DNA of 64,000 nt from Dendrobium chrysotoxum (lineage: Eukaryota; Streptophyta; Magnoliopsida; Asparagales; Orchidaceae). The first letter of the stretch is position 1, and every line of letters begins with the position of its first letter. The translations under genes and the position numbers were made by a program. Under the pieces are notes generated by a model. The model was not told the DNA's origin. It did no database searches and saw nothing but the letters and a program-made list of their open reading frames with translations. Positions 45,654 to 57,723 of the stretch are shown here, one piece after another. The stretch is taken from positions 30,745,774-30,809,773 of the forward strand of contig CM034314.1 in NCBI GenBank assembly GCA_019925795.1. Reading direction: 5' to 3'.

Positions 45654-47303
45654 AATTTTGGCCTAATATCGGGGCTAAAATAAGGGTTTATTATTGACTG
45701 GATTAATGAATCCTAATTAACACCAAATTAAATCCCAAGGTTTAGAATATCACTAAGTGTGTTAGGTTTAAGTTTCATCCCTTTTAGATTTAAATAGAAT
45801 TTTCTAAAACTTTTCTATGTTTACAAGACCTAAACCTAAGTTCAATTACCTAGGTGTCCTACTATTTATTGAGGCTTGCAATTAATTATATCTAACCCTT
45901 AAACAAAAATACACAAACCATGCAAAAATAAGACCAAAATGATCTTTGGGTTAGTCATATTATTTTTTCAAACATAAAGGTCAAATTCTAACCTATACAC
46001 TTGAAAAATCAATCCAAGATAGTGAGGAAAATAAATAAGCCTTAAAATATTAAGACATGTAAGCAACATCCTAGAATATTACTCAGCCAAATTTGAGGTC
46101 AAATAGTTGAGTGTACTTAAAGAATTAAATGAAAAAAATAAAACCTTTAAAATGAAATTATTTAAGTACACTCAAGCATTTCACTAGGTTATATTTTTAT
46201 ATGACATAGCTTCCTTCCCTAAGTCCATAGAGCTATAGTTTGTGCAAATTAGCTATGTGGATGATTTTCTATGAATTTCCAAAGCTTTCATAATTAAACA
46301 CATTGAATAATCCATTTAATTCAACTTTAAATAATAATGCTGATGTGGCATGAGCTTTATAGGTGGTGCACCACGGTTTGATGAAACAAAAGGTAGTAGT
46401 CAGTGTCTTATCCATGTCAGTGTATCCGTCACTCATTCAATCTAGCGCTTGATCAATAAGATGGCTGGGATTTAATCAACTCAATAGCATAATTTGGAAG
46501 ATCAGATTAACATTCAATACAATGAAATCTCAACCATTCAAAATTAATAGAGGGGAATGAACATATGAGATTTTTTCTTCTTCCTCCAACCACTTGAGAG
46601 AGAGATTTTTACTTCATTTATACAGCTTATTCAATGGATTTTAAAGCTAAAAATTAACCATTGAAGTACTCTGATACTTAAGCATTCATTGTATAAAGTT
46701 TGAAGACTTTGTATAATGAACTTGATGCAAAGTTTTAAATCATAAGTCTGATATTAGGGTTAAAAAATTACCTCTATGTTGGAAATATATAGGTATGAAA
46801 TTGATCTAGTTTGATTCCTTAGCTTCTATATAAGAACTTTTTCGAAGGAATTTAAGATGGAGGGGTAAAGCTTGAGATGAACAAGCTAGCAGAGCTCTCT
46901 AGATCTTGCGACCTCAATTTATAGGATTTTTAGTGCAGATTATAGAGGTTATTGAACGAGTAAAATAAAATGAGAGCTAAACTTGAAGAGCACTGGAGTT
47001 AGAATAATTCATGTATAAAGGTTTAAAGTCTTTTTCCCTTCCATCTACTTGGGATTAAACTAACTGTTGAAATGGCTTGAGGAGGTTCTTTGGATTGTTG
47101 CAATATGGACTAGGCTGAGCAAGCTCAGGGAAGGAGAGTGAATGGAAAGGGTGATGAGGACTTGAGGTCATTTTCCCCTCTATGGACTAATTTGGCCTAA
47201 TACAAGCCTAAGTAGCCCCTTAAGTTGGGTTTAAATAGGTTTAAGAAGGTTCTAGAATGGTTTGAAATCAATTTGATCATTTGGTGTAAATGAATTTTCT
47301 ATG
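45654..47303. other. Intergenic or unassigned repeat DNA
   Basis: 1.65 kb with no frame. A TATA-like 'ctatataagaac' near 46828-46839 and a preceding stretch with 'gatggctgggatttaatcaac' could belong to an old LTR, but no second copy or ends are visible in the window. Confidence 0.4.
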
Positions 47304-47553
47304 CTTAAAGTGGTTTAATGATGGCCTTCCGATGACCCAGTTAGGAAAGTAGAGGTATTAGATTTGACTTAAATAAGAAAGGTAGAGGTAGACCTAAAAA
47401 GACTTGGCTAGAAAGTATTAGAAATGATATTTCTTTATTAGATTTAAACGAGGTTTTGACTTTTAACTTGACACAATGGAGAAACAGGATTCATGTAGCT
47501 GACTTCACATAGTGGGACAAAGTCTTGATGATGATGATGTTGTTGCTGTTATA
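47304..47553 (+). mobile_element. RTE-clade LINE 3' end
   Basis: A short relic of the RT C-terminus with one or two stops: SDDPVRKVEVLDL, then KGRGRPKKTWLESIRNDI, LLDL, and QWRNRIHVADFT. It closes with a simple repeat of TGA/TTG triplets (47526-47550) instead of poly-A. The GRGRPKKTW and WR.RI.VADP blocks and the triplet tail are typical of plant RTE elements. It is heavily 5'-truncated; no clear duplication was found. Confidence 0.78.
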
Positions 47554-48659
47554 AAGAGGTTTGACTAAATGGGCATTACTTGACCAATCAATGTATTTTA
47601 CTTATCAAGGATTATCTATGCAATATGGATAGACCCTAGAAAACTTCTCAAGCTTAATAAGGCAAATTAAAAAGGTTTGGTTTAATGGATTTAATGTTTA
47701 AATGCATGAAATTAGTGTTAGACTAAGTTTAATAATTTCATGTGGTTCAACCAAGTCAATAAAACTTGAAATAACTAGGCTAAGGGTGTGTTTAGGGGGT
47801 CCATTAGGTTGAGTTTAAGTAATGGAGATAGGTTCATTTATAGCATGCATGGATCGGATGCAAGCTAGGCATGTTTGACCAATTCTGGGTTGAGTTAACC
47901 AGGTTAAACTTTGACCTAGGTAAGTGGAACAAACATGCCCAACCGTTTAGGAGGTTTCATAGGTTCAATTAAATGAGGTTAAGTGGAATGATGGAGGCTA
48001 TAGAAGGTTAATATAAGGGCTTAACCTATTGGGCTAGCTTAACCTAGTTTAATTATATTCATTGGGTCAATCCCTACCTTATGGAGATAAGGTTAATAAG
48101 TTTAGTGTATAAAGCTCCAAAGGTGAAATTCCAAGCACAGTTTGTGGTTAACAAGCCAATATCATACTTGGTACAATCTACTAGGTAAGTATAATATAAA
48201 TTAGGGTTTTGACCTTAGCTCTTGGTTTAACCATGGCATTTTATAGGGTTTATACTTGCTCATAGGTGCTTATGTTTAATTTAAGGAGTTTGACATTTAA
48301 TGGCTAGGTCTAAGTCACCTAGACTAGTCATTAGAACCAAAGTTGGGTACTATGTAAGATGAGGTTTAACCGACCAAGGTAAAGTAGCAAGGACTGGGAC
48401 CCTACTGCTTGATGAAGCTATAACAATGTGATGTTAGGCTTAAGATGGATTTTTAAAGATTTAGGATTTGAATGACCTCAGTTAAAAATGAGGTCAACAA
48501 ATGGACCCCAACAGTTGTGATGAACTTGAAAAGTAAATTGCACGTATTGGCATTGACCGTGATAATCAATTGAATCCAAGGATATTTAACTAAAATTAAC
48601 CTCAAAGTAAATGATCCTAAGTAGGATGATTTAATTTTGATTATATTTGATAATGCTAT
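47554..48659. other. Unassigned DNA between RTE tail and element A
   Basis: About 1.1 kb. Repeated 'ggttaa/taacct' words (47850-48070) but no frame or terminal repeat. It may be old LTR material. Confidence 0.4.
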
Positions 48660-50162
48660 TGTTGCGACTCGGGCTCACATGTTCTTATTTTGATAATAAC
48701 AAACATTATGGCTCACATCTCTTAGTTTTTTAAATATATATTTATTTATGTGTATACTAACTTTTCAGGAATAGCATGCACCTTCCAACAATGTTTCAAG
48801 GCTCAAGAATGGGTAGAATAGGTTATGATGTGATGATATTTATAATATCTCTATATATACTTTTTATCTTCTTGACTAAAGTCCTATAAGGGTGTATGCT
48901 TGCTTGTGATCATATATACATGTACTCAGGCGGAGTGAGATCTAGTCAAAACTAGAAGTTCAACTTTTGAACAAATTATACTGGATGATCATAGGATCAT
49001 CCTGGATGATCTGTTCATTGAACTAATCATCCCAGATGATATTTATATCATCGTGGACGATCCATTACGATCAAAAAATCCTAGCCGCCATGATAATTTA
49101 GGCAAGGATTTAAGATTCAAATTTTGGTCTAATCATCCAAGACGATCCATATCATACTAGATGATATATGATAATGTTGCTTAAATTAATCCTTTGATTA
49201 TTCAATTAAAAATGCATATTTTGATATTCTGATTGTCTTGGACGATCTATAAATCATACGGGATGATTTGTGTAAAATTTGTACTGATCGTCCTGGACCA
49301 TCCTTGGATCGTCCAAGACTATCATGCCAAATTCTGCACATCGTCCTGGACGATCCTGTGATTGTCCTGGATGATCTTTGGCGATAGAATTGAGTTTTTA
49401 GGGTTTTCTGAAGCCGTCTTTTGGAGCACATCATCCTGGATGATCCTGTGATCGTCCTGGATGATCTTTGCCGCCATAACGTATTTGGAATGGTTTTTGG
49501 AGCTCTCTTTTTAATCTTTCTCAAGGCACTTGATAGGTGTCTTTGGCAGCCATTGAGGCTTCGTTTCTTCTAGAGAAAACTTGAAGAGAGAGCTTGAAAG
49601 GGAGAGTGGAAAGGATGGAGTTTGAGAGGGAGAAGAGCCTTTGAAGGGGGATTTTTGAGGGAGTGTGGGGGGGGTTCACACGGTTGCTCTGGCAAGCTTG
49701 CACCTAAGTACCATCGGATTCAAGGGTCATCTCGAGGGAAGTTTTGGGAAGAAGATCTCTATGGTGTCGAAGGACCCGGCTACTTCGCCGCACCGGGAAA
49801 GGTGAAAGTGATTTTATAAGGGCTTCTCCGCCTAGCTATGGGGGCTAAAGGAGAGTCACTAAAGGTGTAGTGCAATACTCGAAGGGTGCCTCTGAGGAGT
49901 GGACGTAGGTTAGGTTAGACCGAACCACTATAAATCTGGTGTGTTCTTTTTGATTATTTTTCACATTTTATTTTACTGCGATGAACTGCTTGGGAGAAAT
50001 CTATGATTGATCGTTTTATTATTGATTTAATTCATTTTTGCTGCAAGATATAAAAAGATTTTTCTTTTTGTTTAAAGAATTTTTTAAATATCCAATTCAC
50101 CCCCCCTCTTGGTTAGCCTTGGGAGTAGTTCGTAAGGGCTTAACACCCCTGTTGAACTTTCA
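48660..50162 (+). repeat. 5' LTR of element A
   Basis: 1,503 bp, from TGTTGCGACTCGGGC to 'gttgaactttca'. Palindrome twins with 6-bp spacers lie at 48970-49470, e.g. ATCGTCCTGGACGAT, CCTGTG, ATTGTCCTGGATGAT near 49339-49374. A CT-rich tract and the block 'ccatcggattcaagggtc' follow. Confidence 0.9.
48970..49470. promoter_or_regulatory. Palindrome array in element A's 5' LTR
   Basis: About six twins, most with 6-bp spacers and one shortened to 4 bp. Arms are mostly in the CpG-depleted form (ATCATCC/GGATGAT). Confidence 0.75.
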
Positions 50163-50164
50163 AG

Positions 50165-50176
50165 TGGTATCAGAGC
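50165..50176 (+). other. Primer binding site of element A
   Basis: TGGTATCAGAGC, two bases after the LTR, the exact complement of initiator Met tRNA's 3' end. Confidence 0.92.
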
Positions 50177-50221
50177 GGGATTCATTAAATCAAGTTTTGG
50201 AAAACTTTTAAATTTTGATCC

Positions 50222-51261
50222 ATGGCTAATTTTGAGAAATCGTAATATTGCGGAAGGATATTCAATCACTCGACCACCTTTATTTGAAAATATTACTTTT
50301 GATTTTTGGAAAATCCATATGTCTACTTTCTTGAAATTAATAGATTATCGCATGTGGCATATGATTTAAACTGGTTATTCTGTACCATCACGTATTGTAG
50401 ATGAAATTAAAATTGATATTCCTTTTTCTAAATGAAGTGGAACATAACAAATTAATGCTCAATTGAATGCTAAATGTGTGAATTATTTTTTCTTCGCTTT
50501 GAATTCTGATGATTATATGTTAGTATCCGCATGCACTACTTGCAAGGAAATTTGGGATAAATTATGCACTACGTACAAAAGTACTTGTGAAATCAAGCAA
50601 TCTAGATTAAATATTTTAATGCATGATTATGATTTTCTTAGCATGAAACCTTATGAGACAATATTGGATATGTATACTAGGTTTACTCAAATTATGACAT
50701 CATTACATGCATTAGGGAAAGAATTTTCAAACTTTGAAAAAGTCAATAAAATCCTATATTCTCTACTTGAAAAATTTGATGCCAAAGTCATTGCAATTTC
50801 TTAATCTAAAATTTTGAACAAGTATTCTATTGATAATCTGATTGGCTCACTCATTGCGTACGAGCAAGGTTTGGGTCAAAAGCTTTTAGATGCTGGTAAA
50901 ACTATAGTACTGAAAGCTAAAAACATGGATTAAAGCAACTCAGAAGATGATGAAAGTAAGAAGTTAGCATCAATAACAAATAAATTGAAAAGTCTACTAA
51001 AGCATAAGCATCAACATCAACAAAAGTGGAACAAAGGTAAAAAAAGGGAAGAATGTTAAGATTTGTTCTGATGTTATGTGCTTTGGATGTAGGCAACTTG
51101 GACATATGAAAAATCAGTGCACGAACTTAAAAAACCTTTCTGAAAAGGAAAAGGGTAAAGCCAAGCAAATTGTAATAAGGGAAAATAATGCAAAGCAAAA
51201 AATCTCCTGGGCAGACCTAGCCTCTGAATCATCAGACCAGGAGCGAGATGATATGAATTAA
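50222..51261 (+). pseudogene. Element A Gag
   Basis: It starts at ATG 50222 with an early frameshift and ends with TAA at 51259-51261. The longest open part is 50463-50804 (KCVNYFFFALNSDDYMLVSA; MYTRFTQIMTSLHALGKEF). 51076-51261 contains the CCHC knuckle CFGCRQLGHMKNQC and the tail ISWADLASESSDQERDDMN. The end matches B (SSDQEQADVN), so both stop at the same designed end and not by chance. About seven disabling changes are visible. The capsid core and one knuckle would allow assembly and RNA binding; enzymes would come from full-length relatives. Confidence 0.85.
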
Positions 51262-51822
51262 TATTTTGCTTATGTGTTTGTGTTTCTACTTTTCTTGTTA
51301 TTTTTTTATTCGTTGTGTTTTCATTTATGTTTTATTTTTCTTAATATTATTTATTTTTCTTTTAAAATTTTTAAATTAGTTTCTCTGTTGTTTGTGTAGT
51401 TTCAGCACACACATATCACCTTTTATTTTATTTACACTTTAGAAAATCAAATTATTTAAAGAAAAATCATGTTTTCTAAAAATGAAAAATTTACCTCCTA
51501 TTTTTTAAAAAATTCTATGTAAGTTGTGACTGATTTCACTAAAATCAGGTAAAGGAAGAAAACTCATGATTTTGTCTCTTGAGCTCATTTCTTTATATAA
51601 GGCTATTTCACTTTTGATTCAAAATCTATTTCAAATTATAAATTAGTTTTTTGAAATTGAACCTTTTTCATCTCCCTATATTTTGTCTATCTCATAGGGA
51701 TCTTTTGCAAGTTAATGAACCTACTTCAAAGATTATCTTAATCAGGTTGTTCATCTTTATCATAAGAATAGGGTTTGTTGGTTTTAAAGATTTAGAAAGG
51801 AGGCAAATTATAAAAATCAAAA
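51262..51822. other. Noncoding region between gag and hairpin array of A
   Basis: T-rich, no frame. The second half (from about 51530) is similar by eye to the post-pol noncoding region of C and D. Confidence 0.55.
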
Positions 51823-51950
51823 GAGGCACAAAATGAGCCCAAAGCTAAAAAGATGCGCAATGTCACCAAATTGAAAAGATACACAAAGTGTATTAAAAAT
51901 CACAAGATGCGCAAAGAGCGCCAAAATGAAAAGTGGCACAAAATGAGCCC
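51823..51950 (+). other. Hairpin array of element A
   Basis: Five units in element sense: GAGGCACAAAATGAGCCC (51823-51840), GATGCGCAATGTCACC, GATACACAAAGTGTAT (51878-51893), GATGCGCAAAGAGCGCC, and GTGGCACAAAATGAGCCC ending at 51950. Order and spacing match B and C. Confidence 0.8.
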
Positions 51951-52023
51951 ATAAAAAGTTAGCTTCCCTTCTTGTAAATCTCTAAAGTTTAGAAAACCCA
52001 TGTCTTTTTGATAAGTTCATTAC

Positions 52024-52260
52024 TTGAGCTTGAAAATTATGGTTTATGATTCATTACTTTGCATTAATCTTCTATTAGATGTATTTCATGAAAGGAGTTT
52101 TCAAAAGATTTTTGTTTCCTTATCTAATTTATTCCTTGAATTAGATAATGACTTAAAAAGTTTTTTGGCCTTTTTAGAACCTGAGCTTGGATTAATAATT
52201 TGTGAATCTCTAACCTTTCTGGGTTATGAGTGGTCAATACATGCCTTACTAAGCTTTTGA
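52024..52260 (+). other. 78-codon open frame in A's 3' noncoding region
   Basis: The open frame starts MSLKIMVYDSLLC and ends SIHALLSF. Element B has the same sequence (28600-28840, - strand) with a 1-base shift and a stop. Differences between A and B do not favour silent positions by eye, so it may be noncoding. Confidence 0.3.
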
Positions 52261-52403
52261 ATAAAATCAAGAGGTAACTTTCTCATCACAAGAAAATTCT
52301 TGATATTTCAAAATATTTTTTAACCAGATCAGGGACTGTGTTTGATCTTTTAGTTTGTTTTTTCTATTTTGTTTTTCTATTCTCCTCTTCTTTTTGATAA
52401 TGT

Positions 52404-52604
52404 CAAAGGGGGAGAACGTACTGTTGTATTTATGAATTTTTTTATTTGTTGTATTTTGTTAGTTTTTTTAAATAAAAATAAATTAAAAATAAATGTTTCT
52501 CCCTATTTTAAAAAGTCTTTTCTTAGTGAGGGGGAGATTAGGAGAAAATGCTTTTTGTTTGCAAATTTAACAAGTAATATTTGCCATCATAAAAAAGGGG
52601 GAGA
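52404..52604 (+). other. Three polypurine tracts of element A
   Basis: AAAGGGGGAGA at 52404-52414, GAGGGGGAGA at 52527-52538, and AAAAAAGGGGGAGA at 52591-52604 directly before the 3' LTR. The last is the expected primer. Confidence 0.75.
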
Positions 52605-52605
52605 T

Positions 52606-54114
52606 TGTTATAACTTGAGCTCACGATTCCTATTTTGATGATAACAAACATTATGGCTCACATCTCCTAGTATTTTAAATATATATTTATTTGTGTGTAT
52701 ACTAACTTTTCAGGAATAGCATGCATCTTCCAACAAAGTTTCAAGTCTCAAAAATGGGTAAAATAGGTTATGATGTGATGATATTTGTAATATCTCTTGA
52801 TGTACTTTTTGTTTTGTTGAGTCAAGTCCTGTAAGGGTGTATGCTTGCTTGTGATTATGTACACATATACTCAGGGGGAGTGAGATCTAGTCAAAACTAG
52901 AAGTTCAACTTTTGAACAAATCGTACTAGATAATCATAGGATCATCCTGGATGATCTGTTCATTGAACTAATCATCCCGGACTATATTTATATCATCATG
53001 GATGATCCATTACGATCACAAAACCCTAGCCATCATGATAATTTAGGCAAGGAGTTAAGATTCAAATTTTGGTCTAATCATCCAGGACGATCCATATCGT
53101 ACTAGATGATCTAGGATAATGTTGCCTAAATTAATCCTTTGATTATTCAATTAAATATGCATATTTTGATATTCTTATAGTCTTGGACAATCTGTATATT
53201 GTACAGGATAATTTGTGCAAAATTTGTACTGATCGTCCTGAACTATCCTTGGATCATCCAGGACTATCAGGTCAAATTCTGCACATCGTCCTGGACTATC
53301 TTGCGATCGTCCTGGATGATCTTTGGTGGCAGAATTGAGTTTTTAGGGTTTTCTGAAGCCGTCTTTTAGAGCACATCATCCTGGATGATTCTGCGATCGT
53401 CCTTGATGATTTTTGCCACCAAAACTGATTTGGAAGGGCTTTTGGAGCTCTCTTTTTAATCTTTCTCAAGGCACTTGATAGATGTCTTTAGCAGTCATTG
53501 AGGCTTCGTTTCTTCTCAAGAAAGCTTGAAGAGAGAGCTTGAAAGGGAGAGTGGAAAGGGTGGAGTTTGAGAGGGAGAAGAGCCTTGGAAGGGGGATTTT
53601 CAAGTGAGTGTGAGGGGGTTCACACGGTTGCTCCGGCAAGCTTGCACCTAAGTACCATCGGATTCAAGGGTCATCTCGAGGGAAGTTTTTGGAAGAAGAT
53701 CTCTGTGGTGTCAAAGGACCCGGCTACTCCGCCACACCGGGGATGGTGAAAATGATTTTGTAAGGGCTTCTCCGCCTAGCTGTGGGGGCTAAATGAGAGT
53801 TACTAAAGTTGTAGTGCAATACTCGGAGGGTGCCTCTGAGGAGTGGATGTAGGTCAGGTTGGGTCGAACCACTATAAATCTGGTGTATTCTTTCTGATTA
53901 TTTTTCACATTTTTTTACTATGATTAACTGCTTGGGTGGAATCTATGATTGATCTTTTTATTATTGATTTAATTCATTTCCATTGCAAGATATAAAAAGA
54001 TTTTTCTTTTTATTTAAAGAAGTTTTTAAATATACAATTTACCCCCCCCCCCCGCCCCTCTTGGTTAGCCTTGCGACTAGTTCACAAGGGCTTAACACCC
54101 CTGTCGAACTTTCA
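52606..54114 (+). repeat. 3' LTR of element A
   Basis: 1,509 bp, TGTTATAACTTGAGC to 'gtcgaactttca'. Palindrome array at about 52915-53420. A C-run at 54042-54058 is about twice as long as in the partner LTR (seven C). Confidence 0.9.
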
Positions 54115-54155
54115 GCAGTAATCTCAACCAGATAGATTTAAACTAGAAAAATAAC

Positions 54156-56493
54156 TGATGGAGGCTCTGGAGTGAACTTTTGAATTATATAAAAATCTTG
54201 GGCTCTATCACTCCTAAACAATGTTTAGGTTTTCTTTGATATAAATAATAACAAAACCCCACTTAATATATGCAAGAATAAGTGCTAAATCAAATAATAA
54301 AGTGATAGAGTAGAGTGTCAAATCATCATGGAATTATGCTTACTTACAACGAACTACTATTATTTACTCTAATTGTAATAATTATCCTACCAAAATAAAA
54401 TGCTATTTTTTGGAGATTCTATCACTAAATAAAGCAAAAAAAATATTAGATACTATATTTAATTGAAGTGTTTTGGAATGATGAATTTAAATTGCATATC
54501 TTTCCTAATAAGACTTTTTATGGTTATATAATTCAGAGCATATGCATCCCCAAATCTCTATCAATCTTGTAAGGGTGAAAGGATATATGTTTACCTCCTA
54601 GAGTTATTGTATCTCCATAAGAACCTAGAACATTATACATCCTATGTTTAGGGATGCAAACATCCAATCACAATACTCCTAGTTGTTCTAGCATTCCTCC
54701 ATGGAGGCTAAAAAATCACACTAAATTTTAGCTACACATATAACCAGTATATGTATTAAATAAAGATATCTTTTAACAGCTATAGAATAAGAGTCTTCAT
54801 TAAAACTCCACATGTATTTTACATCATCAATCTAAAATAAAAGAATTAGCCAGATATAAGATGAATAACTAGAAAACTCATTTTCATTAAACTTATGGAA
54901 GAATGAAAATACCAGAGAGTGATATCACTAGGAAGGATCTATGTATCTCCTCTACACTCCTTCTCTCTTAACTTACAGTGTTGCTTCAAGAAATAGATGA
55001 TAAATAATCTAAATGATTATATCTTATACTTCCCTAGCCTCCCTTTGATTTTACTCTATGAGGAACTAGAGAAGTACTCCAAAAAGTACTAAATTTTATG
55101 CAAGGGACTGAACTCTCTTACAAATATAACATTAGAACTATCTATAAAAAAACATAAAAAGCCATCTAGTACTATAGCACTTGAAAAAATGGCATCGTGG
55201 TGCCTTTTAAATAAGTGTTTCGATATTAGAACTTCTGCACCGACGTGGCACTTACTGATGTGGATTAGTTTTCTTAGTAAATAGTCACATCTTTTCATTA
55301 AGAGATTATGGCCTTAAAAGTTACAACTGTAATGCCACGATGCATTTGACATTTGAGTATTGTGGTGCCCAAGTAGCAAAAATGGCACCCAGGCTTTAGG
55401 GGTATTAATATGGGTCAACAAGTTAGGTTTGGGACCAAGACAAGTTGACCCTAGTCAAAATGGGTTTACCCAGGTCCAAATGGATTGACCCTAACCCAGC
55501 CCAAGTAACTGGGTCAGAATGTTAGACCTAGACCCAACCCGTGAGGGTTACTAGGCTGACCTGACCAGGCCTGACTTGCAAACCGTATTTTATATGCCAA
55601 GAGAGCCATAAGTAGGGTTGGCTGAGTCACTCTCTAGCGCTGTGTGGTCTTGGATAGAGCCCTATCGTGCTATAAAAGATGGGATCACTAGTCTAGGATC
55701 GAGAGTCTCAACATGGGTGACACTATATAAGGAAGCCAAACTAGCTATGAGATGACCATGGGGAAGAGGCGGTGATGGCGTCCGTTGGCGGAGGAAGGAG
55801 GGGATGAGCTCTAAAAGTGGAAATTGTAAGCATTTTTCAATAAGGCAACAATTTAAGAAGAAGCTCCTCAATAAAATCCTCCTCCAGTCCCTCACCATCT
55901 TTGACTAAAGCAAGGGCTAGATAACAACATATGAAGTAGTGTAGAGGGGCAGGGCGGGATCGTGGGTCAGGGATCAAGAGTCGGATGTGGGTCTAGGATC
56001 GCATTGCAAATGGTATATTTGGGTACCTCCGAGTAATTTTAGGTTAATTTTGGGTTTTTGGGCCAACTCAAACCTGATCGAATTTTATAAACAGGTAAGA
56101 ATCTCAAACTTGAACCCGACTTGTATTGCAAACAGGTTGACCTGAACCCAGAATTTGTCATGTCGGGCCAAGTTTTGACACCCTTACTAGGCATGAAAAA
56201 TTATGGAATCGTGGAATTTGAGAATAAAGAATTCGTTGTTACCATGCAAAATTTCTAATGTTTGTTGCCACTGCAAGGCTTGCAAATAGAGAACTCAGTG
56301 CAATAATGTCGTAATTAGGCCCGACTTGGTGGTATTGAATATAGTGTTATAGTGTTGTTTTGTCCGACACTATGGTGCTATTGGCTACTTCAAATTTTTT
56401 GCCTTCTATAAATTTTCCCACATAAAAATAACTAAAATAAGACATTTTTACTGAAAGTAAAACATAAAAATAATATATAATTTACACTTATCA
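54156..56493 (-). repeat. 3' LTR of element H (with insertion)
   Basis: 2,338 bp; about 1.55 kb without the inserted hAT-like element. It begins TGATGGAGGCTCTGG (+ strand) and ends 'ttacacttatca'. Confidence 0.85.
55398..56187. mobile_element. hAT-like non-autonomous DNA element in H's LTR
   Basis: A 790-bp insertion absent from the partner LTR. The ends are imperfect inverted repeats (AGGGGTATTAA at the left; GTAAGGGTGTCAAAAC reading in from the right), the 'AGGGGTGTCAA' type common in plant hAT MITEs. The 8-bp flanks CAGGCTTT (55390-55397) and TAGGCATG (56188-56195) agree at five of eight positions. GGGTC/GACCC words crowd the sub-terminal parts. The centre (about 55690-55800) is more GC-rich than the surroundings. 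Confidence 0.7.
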
Positions 56494-57723
56494 AATACTC
56501 CCCAGCTTATACTATTGCTTATCCTCAGTAAATAAACAAATCTATAAATTTGATTAATTAAATAAATAAAATAAGATTTTATAGTTTAATATTACTAAAA
56601 TATAGGTTAACATATAAACATCTATAAGTAGTGAAAATAAACAAAGTCATAAATCTAGTTTGGAAAGTACTAATAATTATCCAAACTAGTCATCCTCATT
56701 ATTGCTTAATTTGAATTTACTTCTTATGAATATAATCATCGACTTTTAAATTCTGAATTGAATAATGTAGCTTAAAGATTTGATGTGTTTATAGTTAAAA
56801 TAGAAATTTCATAAGTTCACCCATATTTGTACTAGTCCACTTATCTTATCCTTTGTGAATTTAAGTATAATATTATAGTCAGAATCTATGCTTTTATCTT
56901 ATACTAATTTTTATTGTACTCACTTTCTTTTTCTTCCTTTCCTTTCTTTTCTTTGCTTTTCCTTTTAAAACTCTATTCACTTATTTTTGTGGAGTACATA
57001 GTTAATGAATTTGAATATCAGTTTTGCTTAAAATCGTATCACTCTTAATGAGTTTTATGAAGAAAATTAATAAGATTGCTAATTCCAAATTAAGGCAACA
57101 TATAATTTTCAATTTTAATCTACACATAACTATTCTTTAACCTTAATTATTCATCTTTAATTCAAAGGTCATTATATAACTTATAAATTCAATTTAAGTT
57201 AATAATTTAAATGATCTAAGTTAGTTAACTTTTAATTTTTTCTAATCTATGAATTATAAAGCAATGTTTATTTAAACTATAATCTAAGATTTTATAATTA
57301 TCCTAATTTTGTTTAATTTTAAATTATGATTTTTATTAAGGTTAATTAAATAATCAGAATATAAAGATATTAATGGAAGACAATATAAAAATTTAAGCAT
57401 AAGAAAATTTTAATCAAATGTAAATAACAACATACATAAACATTAATAAATACATGTGTTTTCATATAAATGATAGAAAGGTACAAAACATATGATACAA
57501 AATAATATAACACAACATAAAGATAACTAGTGCTATATGCACCATCACATATTTAATGGCTATCAAAGCCCCAACTAATAATCAGACTAGTACAACACTA
57601 TCAATTCATGTTACTGGGATTCCCCCAAATAATACAAATGAAAAAGAAATAAAATAAAATAAAGCTACATAGTAAAAGTAACATATATTCTCTCTCTCTC
57701 TCTTCCTCAAGCCAAGAATAACT
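56494..57723. other. Noncoding 3' region of element H
   Basis: AT-rich, begins with the polypurine tract (rc of 'aatactccccagc', 56494-56506). No frame. CT microsatellite at about 57690-57702. Confidence 0.6.

Larger units (their letters stand above)
48660..54114 (+). mobile_element. Element A: gag-only non-autonomous relative (TR-GAG type)
   Basis: 5,455 bp on the + strand with LTRs 48660-50162 and 52606-54114 and an internal region of 2.44 kb, almost the same as B. It has a perfect Met-tRNA PBS, a decayed gag, a hairpin array, three polypurine tracts, and neither pol nor accessory ORF. The flanks GCTAT and GCAGT differ at two of five positions, so the target duplication has decayed or one end was altered. 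More stops than B suggest it is older. Confidence 0.9.

Noticed and set aside
46820..46845. TATA-like 'ctatataagaac' as evidence of a gene or LTR promoter.
   Set aside because: No second LTR copy, terminal repeat or downstream frame is visible, so it remains an isolated match in AT-rich DNA.
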